Shown piece by piece: positions 62,289 through 64,000 of a stretch of DNA of 64,000 nucleotides. The notes under the pieces were generated by a model. It searched no databases, was not told the DNA's origin, and worked only from the letters and a program-made list of their open reading frames with translations. Position numbers and translations under genes: made by a program. The stretch spans positions 1 through 64,000 of the forward strand of contig NZ_JAEMUW010000024.1 in NCBI RefSeq assembly GCF_016598485.1, in the 5' to 3' direction. Position 1 is the stretch's first letter, and each line of letters starts with the position of its first letter. This DNA is from Micromonospora coerulea (GTDB lineage Bacteria; Actinomycetota; Actinomycetes; Mycobacteriales; Micromonosporaceae).

Positions 62289-63181
62289 TGGCCACCGTCA
62301 CCGGTATCCCCGGCACCGACGTACCGGGCGTCGGCCCGGCCCGGCCGCGCCGGCGACTGGTCGCCCGTCCGGCCGCCTGGCTGGTCTGGGGCGCGGTCAT
62401 CTTCTTCTTCCTCAACCTCCTCGGGGTCGTCGGATCCGTGCTGGTCAGCTCGTTCGGCCAGCAGTGGTTCGACACCTGGCTCCCCGACGGCTTCACCGCG
62501 AAGTGGTACAGCGACGCGTGGCACCAGTTCACCCTGGGCCAGGTCATCGTGGTGACCCTGGAGGTGTCGCTGCTCGTCGTCGGGCTCTCGCTGCTGATCG
62601 GTGTGCCCGCGGCATACGTGCTCGCCCGCCGCAGCTTTCCGGGCAAGCGCGCCGCGTATCTGGTCTTCCTGCTGCCGATCCTGATGCCGCCGATCACCTA
62701 CGGCATTCCCCTCGCGACGGTGCTGTACAAGTTCGGACTCGCCGGCCACCTGTCCGGCGTCGTCCTGGCGAACCTGGTGCCGTCGGTCCCGTTCGTCATC
62801 CTCACGATGACGCCGTTCATCGAGCAGATCGACCCGCGTATCGAGAGCGCGGCCCGGATGTGCGGAGCGGGGTTGCGGTCGGTGTTCCTGCGGGTGCTGG
62901 CTCCGCTGCTGCTGCCCGGGATGCTGGCCTCCGCCATCCTCGTGCTCGTCCGGACCGTCGGCATGTTCGAGCTGACCTTCCTCACCGCCGGTCCCGACTC
63001 GCAGACACTGGTCGTCGCCCTCTACTACTCGATGTCGGCCGCGGGCATCCGGGCGCAGCAGTCGGTGGACGCCATGGCCGTGATCTACACGTCGATGATG
63101 CTCGTGCTGCTCGTCGTCGCCCTGCGCTACGTCAACCCGACCCAGCTCGTGGCCCGGGTGAAAGAGGAGCCGGAGCCGTGA
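62288..63181 (+). CDS. ABC importer permease 2 (PotC/CUT1-like)
   Basis: The protein has 297 aa. Membrane helices include AWLVWGAVIFFFLNLLGVVG and VLARRSFPGKRAAYLVFLLP. The EAA-like loop is ESAARMCGAGLRSVFLRVLA, followed by PLLLPGMLASAILVLVRTV. TGATG start/stop overlap and GGAGGTAAGGG upstream indicate coupled translation. It overlaps the aldolase gene by 4 bp, tying the importer to sugar-acid catabolism. Confidence 0.9.
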   Translation: MATVTGIPGTDVPGVGPARPRRRLVARPAAWLVWGAVIFFFLNLLGVVGSVLVSSFGQQWFDTWLPDGFTAKWYSDAWHQFTLGQVIVVTLEVSLLVVGLSLLIGVPAAYVLARRSFPGKRAAYLVFLLPILMPPITYGIPLATVLYKFGLAGHLSGVVLANLVPSVPFVILTMTPFIEQIDPRIESAARMCGAGLRSVFLRVLAPLLLPGMLASAILVLVRTVGMFELTFLTAGPDSQTLVVALYYSMSAAGIRAQQSVDAMAVIYTSMMLVLLVVALRYVNPTQLVARVKEEPEP

Positions 63182-63789
63182 CCTGGGCGCGTTCCGTGCT
63201 GCGCGGGCAGCGCGTCCTGCCGGTGCTGCGGTTGCCGTCGGCGAAGGAGGCGGCGGCAGCCGCGGCGGCGATGTTCGCGCAGGGGCTGGGAGTAGTCGAG
63301 CTGACCGCGACGACCCCGGACTGGGCGCTGGCGTTGCGGGACGCCCGCCGCGAGGCGCCCGAGGGCGCGTTGCTCGGGCTGGGCACCGTCACGAACGACA
63401 CGATCGCGCGGCAGGCGGTCCAGGCGGGAGCGCAGTTCCTGGTCAGCCCGTGGCCGGCGCCGGACGTGCGGGAGGTCGCGCAGCGCAGCGGGCTGCCCTT
63501 CCTGGAGGGTGCGTTCACGCCGGGCGAGGTGGCGGCCGCTGCTGGTCGCGGACCGGTGAAGGTGTTTCCGGCCCACGTGGGCGGCCCGGCCTATCTGGTG
63601 AGCCTGCTGCAGCTGATGCCCGGCGCCGACCTCGTGCCCACCGGTGGGATCGCCCTGGACGCGGTGCCTGACTGGCTGCGCGCCGGCGCCTGCGCCGTGG
63701 GCGTGGGCAGCGACCTGCTGCGGCCGGGCGCCGCGGACCGGCTGGCCGAGCTGCTCGCCGCGGTCGGCGACCTGAAGGAGGAAGCGTGA
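63178..63789 (+). CDS. eda: KDPG/KHG-family aldolase
   Basis: The protein has 203 aa from GTG 63178. It has the class I KDPG aldolase fold: VLPVLRLPSA, GLGVVELTATTPDW (E41 equals the catalytic Glu), GLGTVTNDTIARQAVQAGAQ, and the Schiff-base lysine K128 in GPVKVFPA, then LVPTGGIALD. The arginine that follows the Glu strand in E. coli Eda (T-L-R-T) is replaced by TATT, so the substrate phosphate or carboxylate contact may differ. In the glucuronate route it would split KDPG to pyruvate and glyceraldehyde-3-phosphate. It overlaps the mannonate dehydratase gene. Confidence 0.88.
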   Translation: MTWARSVLRGQRVLPVLRLPSAKEAAAAAAAMFAQGLGVVELTATTPDWALALRDARREAPEGALLGLGTVTNDTIARQAVQAGAQFLVSPWPAPDVREVAQRSGLPFLEGAFTPGEVAAAAGRGPVKVFPAHVGGPAYLVSLLQLMPGADLVPTGGIALDAVPDWLRAGACAVGVGSDLLRPGAADRLAELLAAVGDLKEEA

Positions 63790-64000
63790 AGATCGCTGAT
63801 GCCCGGGTGATCGTCACCTGTCCCGGACGCAACTTCGTCACCTTGAAGATCGTCACCGACGAGGGTGTCACCGGAGTCGGCGACGCCACCCTCAACGGCC
63901 GCGAGCTGGCCGTGGCGTCGTACCTCCGCGACCACGTCGTACCGCTGCTGATCGGCCGCGACCCGGCCCGCATCGAGGACACCTGGCAGTACCTGTACCA
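63786..64000 (+). CDS. manD: D-mannonate dehydratase of the enolase superfamily, 5' part (cut by window edge)
   Basis: The first 71 residues are visible, from GTG 63786. KIADARVIVTCPGRNFVTLK, VTGVGDATLNGRELAVASYL and PLLIGRDPARIEDTWQYLY are typical of ManD/RspA N-terminal capping domains; the metal ligands lie outside the window. ManD dehydrates D-mannonate to 2-keto-3-deoxygluconate, the glucuronate branch product upstream of the aldolase. Some relatives dehydrate gluconate, so specificity is not certain. Confidence 0.88.
   Translation, partial: MKIADARVIVTCPGRNFVTLKIVTDEGVTGVGDATLNGRELAVASYLRDHVVPLLIGRDPARIEDTWQYLY

Overview
The window is high-GC DNA with GTG starts, four-base ATGA/GTGA gene overlaps, Tat (twin-arginine) signal peptides and actinobacterial-type lipoproteins. 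It comes from a soil- or plant-associated actinobacterium; a Micromonosporaceae-like host is plausible but not proven. Almost all of it is one polysaccharide-utilisation locus for a glycan rich in L-rhamnose and glucuronic acid. No rRNA, tRNA or CRISPR array was seen.

Layout. (1) 1-258: 5' part of an integrase/transposase-type gene cut by the window edge. (2) 385-11266, minus strand: an operon of two tandem Tat-exported GH67 alpha-glucuronidases followed by a GH106 alpha-L-rhamnosidase. (3) 11468-17480: a LacI regulator divergent from a ribose/rhamnose-type ABC importer (ATPase, two permeases, lipoprotein). (4) 17658-28449: a WbsX/GH99-like protein, two GH43-like secreted enzymes, L-rhamnose isomerase, the fused rhamnulose-1-P aldolase/lactaldehyde dehydrogenase, an arabinose/fucose-type isomerase and a tiny LuxR-type HTH protein. 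(5) 28673-56033: GH78, GH78, GH106, GH78, GH78-like and GH106 rhamnosidase genes, then rhamnulokinase and lutABC. (6) 56074-56175: remnant of a MalG-type permease gene. (7) 56273-64000: glucuronate isomerase (minus), LacI regulator, a second ABC importer, a KDPG-aldolase-family gene and the start of a mannonate dehydratase gene.

How it works together. Secreted GH78/GH106 enzymes free L-rhamnose, GH67 enzymes free alpha-linked glucuronate, and GH43-like enzymes probably trim the backbone or side chains. Rhamnose goes through isomerase, kinase and aldolase/dehydrogenase to DHAP and L-lactate, and LutABC oxidises lactate to pyruvate. Glucuronate goes through UxaC, (fructuronate reductase, not in the window), mannonate dehydratase, (KDG kinase, not in the window) and the aldolase. 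No rhamnose mutarotase gene was seen.

Regulation visible in the sequence. An imperfect dyad beginning TTGAAACG precedes four transcription or gene starts of the rhamnose part. A different 16-nt element, GCAAACGGTTTCAGAC, occurs in opposite orientations 46.6 kb apart, before the GH67 operon and between uxaC and its LacI gene. This ties glucuronate release to glucuronate catabolism.

The most unusual feature is modular. A laminin-G/concanavalin-like cassette sits inside the catalytic or N-terminal architecture of six enzymes from three GH families (GH106 x3, GH43 x2, GH78 x1). A discoidin-like C-terminal cassette is shared by a GH67, a GH78 and a GH106. A third beta-sandwich is C-terminal in the GH43 pair and inserted in the barrel of a GH78-like protein.
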